From JBKHDT01 sp049974825 (GTDB lineage: Bacteria; Pseudomonadota; Gammaproteobacteria; Halothiobacillales; Halothiobacillaceae): a DNA stretch of 6,420 bases. The position numbers and the translations under genes were made by a program. Under the pieces are notes generated by a model. That model saw nothing but the letters and a program-made list of their open reading frames with translations. It was not told the DNA's origin and made no database searches. This document shows positions 5,999 through 6,420 of the stretch, one piece after another (the stretch's first letter is position 1; each line of letters begins with the position of its first letter). Where the stretch lies: positions 1-6,420 of the forward strand of contig JBNGDJ010000119.1 in assembly GCA_049974825.1 (NCBI GenBank). The letters run 5' to 3'.

Positions 5999-6105
5999 GG
6001 CTGGACGTCGATGTCAACCCGGCTTTGATGACGGATCCACGCTGTGCCCTGGGCATGGAGCGCATGAACAGTAGTTCAAACGCCGGGTTGTCACGGGCGT
6101 GTCAC

Positions 6106-6135
6106 TTTTCCACAAAACCTGTGGACAACCTTGTG
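6106..6135. promoter_or_regulatory. DnaA-box pair, module 3
   Basis: TTTTCCACA (6106-6114, fits TTWTNCACA) and TGTGGACAA (6120-6128, complement TTGTCCACA) face each other across 5 bp (AAACC), followed by CCTTGTG (6129-6135). TGTGAGAAA (6132-6140) may be a further weak box. Confidence 0.75.
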
Positions 6136-6214
6136 AGAAAACCGGTTGCAAACCCGTCTTTCCAAGCCCTGACGAGCTTGCCGTATCATGATCAATCCTT
6201 GACCATTCAACGGG

Positions 6215-6254
6215 TTTTGAACTGTGTGTGTTTTTTTAAATACCTGATTTGAAA
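6215..6254. other. AT-rich T-tract region, candidate DNA unwinding element
   Basis: About 75% A+T over 40 nt in GC-rich DNA, including a run of seven T followed by AAAT (6231-6241). It lies between the module 3 pair and the last box, nearest the proposed dnaA start, where an unwinding element would be expected. It could equally hold a promoter for the right-edge gene; I see no well-spaced -35/-10 pair. Confidence 0.4.
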
Positions 6255-6277
6255 GCCTTTTCCTGAATGAGCGCGTG

Positions 6278-6314
6278 TGGCCTGCCCGAGGCCAGCCCGC
6301 CGCCCGCCGCCCGG
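6278..6314. repeat. GC hairpin and GCCCGCC tandem repeat
   Basis: TGGCCT (6278-6283) and AGGCCA (6289-6294) form a 6-bp stem. Directly after it comes GCCCGCC twice and a partial third unit, GCCCGG (6295-6314). It separates the AT-rich stretch from the last DnaA box. The role is unknown. Confidence 0.5.
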
Positions 6315-6344
6315 TGCAAGTCCCGTCAAGTAGCAGTGGGTTCT

Positions 6345-6353
6345 TGTGGACAA
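6345..6353 (-). promoter_or_regulatory. DnaA box, module 3 distal
   Basis: TGTGGACAA, complement TTGTCCACA. It starts 239 bp after the start of the module 3 pair and about 50 bp before the start codon at the right edge. If the following gene is dnaA, this box could also serve DnaA autoregulation. Confidence 0.65.
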
Positions 6354-6398
6354 GCATGAGGAGATCGCGCCAAGTGCTTGCTGCGTGGAGGGGTTGCG

Positions 6399-6420
6399 GT
6401 GATGTATCCCGACCCAACGC
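6399..6420 (+). CDS. 5' end of a gene cut by the window edge, possibly dnaA
   Basis: GGAGG (6387-6391) is a strong ribosome-binding site placed 7 nt before GTG 6399 and 10 nt before ATG 6402, which share a frame. Only MYPDPT can be read after the ATG before the window ends. The sequence alone is too short to identify a protein. The position directly after a dense DnaA-box array suggests dnaA, since origins in many bacteria lie beside that gene. Partial; the identity is inferred from context only. Confidence 0.45.

Larger units (their letters stand above)
5104..6398. other. Candidate chromosomal replication origin (oriC)
   Basis: This gene-free tract of about 1.3 kb contains roughly ten 9-mers at or within one mismatch of TTATCCACA, TTTTCCACA or TTGTCCACA, the DnaA-box variants known from bacterial origins. 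They form three similar modules, each a convergent pair 5 bp apart followed about 240-250 bp later by a single minus-strand box. AT-rich stretches (5197-5210 and 6231-6254) could be unwinding elements. The short open frames here run through boxes and hairpins and have no recognisable protein character. A gene start at the right edge would be dnaA in the usual origin layout. The alternative is a DnaA-titration or reactivation locus of the datA/DARS kind. The box density is directly visible; origin function is inferred. Confidence 0.7.

Noticed and set aside
5682..6065. 127-residue minus-strand frame
   Set aside because: It spans the module 2 DnaA boxes and shows no recognisable domain or convincing ribosome-binding site. 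Other frames here are equally open.
6180..6200. IHF site in the origin candidate (GATCAATCCTTGA)
   Set aside because: It has two mismatches to WATCAANNNNTTR, which is too weak to call.
5140..6400. tRNA or other classical RNA gene in the long non-coding tract
   Set aside because: I found no cloverleaf signature such as GGTTCGAATCC with matching acceptor arms. The visible structure is explained by DnaA boxes and REP-like hairpins.

Overview
This window looks like chromosomal DNA from a GC-rich gammaproteobacterium. The IlvA and RpiA proteins are typical of that class, and a Xanthomonadales or Chromatiales-type host is my best guess, although no marker here fixes the genus. It holds three complete genes, the probable first codons of a fourth, and an unusually long (about 1.4 kb) gene-free tract on the right.

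Left to right: (1) 55-2166 (+), an exported, beta-rich protein of the AsmA/YdbH-like type, probably acting in the cell envelope. It is flanked by two inverted copies of a double-hairpin repeat of about 51 bp (1-51 and 2185-2236). (2) 2167-2392, a convergent intergenic region packed with consecutive small hairpins, including a possible rpiA terminator. (3) 2393-3052 (-), rpiA, ribose-5-phosphate isomerase A. (4) 3053-3442, a divergent promoter region with a perfect inverted repeat (3191-3211), a promoter candidate and an exact IHF-consensus match. (5) 3443-4966 (+), ilvA, the biosynthetic threonine ammonia-lyase with two C-terminal regulatory domains, followed by a terminator-like hairpin at 5066-5092.

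(6) 5104-6398 is the most interesting part. It has no credible gene but about ten DnaA-box-like 9-mers. They fall into three repeated modules: a convergent pair of boxes 5 bp apart followed by CCYTGTG, then a single TGTGGACAA box 249, 249 and 239 bp after the start of the pair. AT-rich stretches lie between the boxes, and a mosaic of palindromic repeats (5387-5580) interrupts the array. I read this as a candidate chromosomal replication origin. (7) At the right edge a GGAGG ribosome-binding site precedes GTG/ATG and an open frame (MYPDPT...). Its position makes dnaA the leading but unproven candidate.

The enzymes are housekeeping: RpiA in the pentose phosphate pathway, IlvA at the first committed step of isoleucine synthesis. 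The novelty lies in the non-coding DNA: the modular DnaA-box array and the covarying double-hairpin repeat family.
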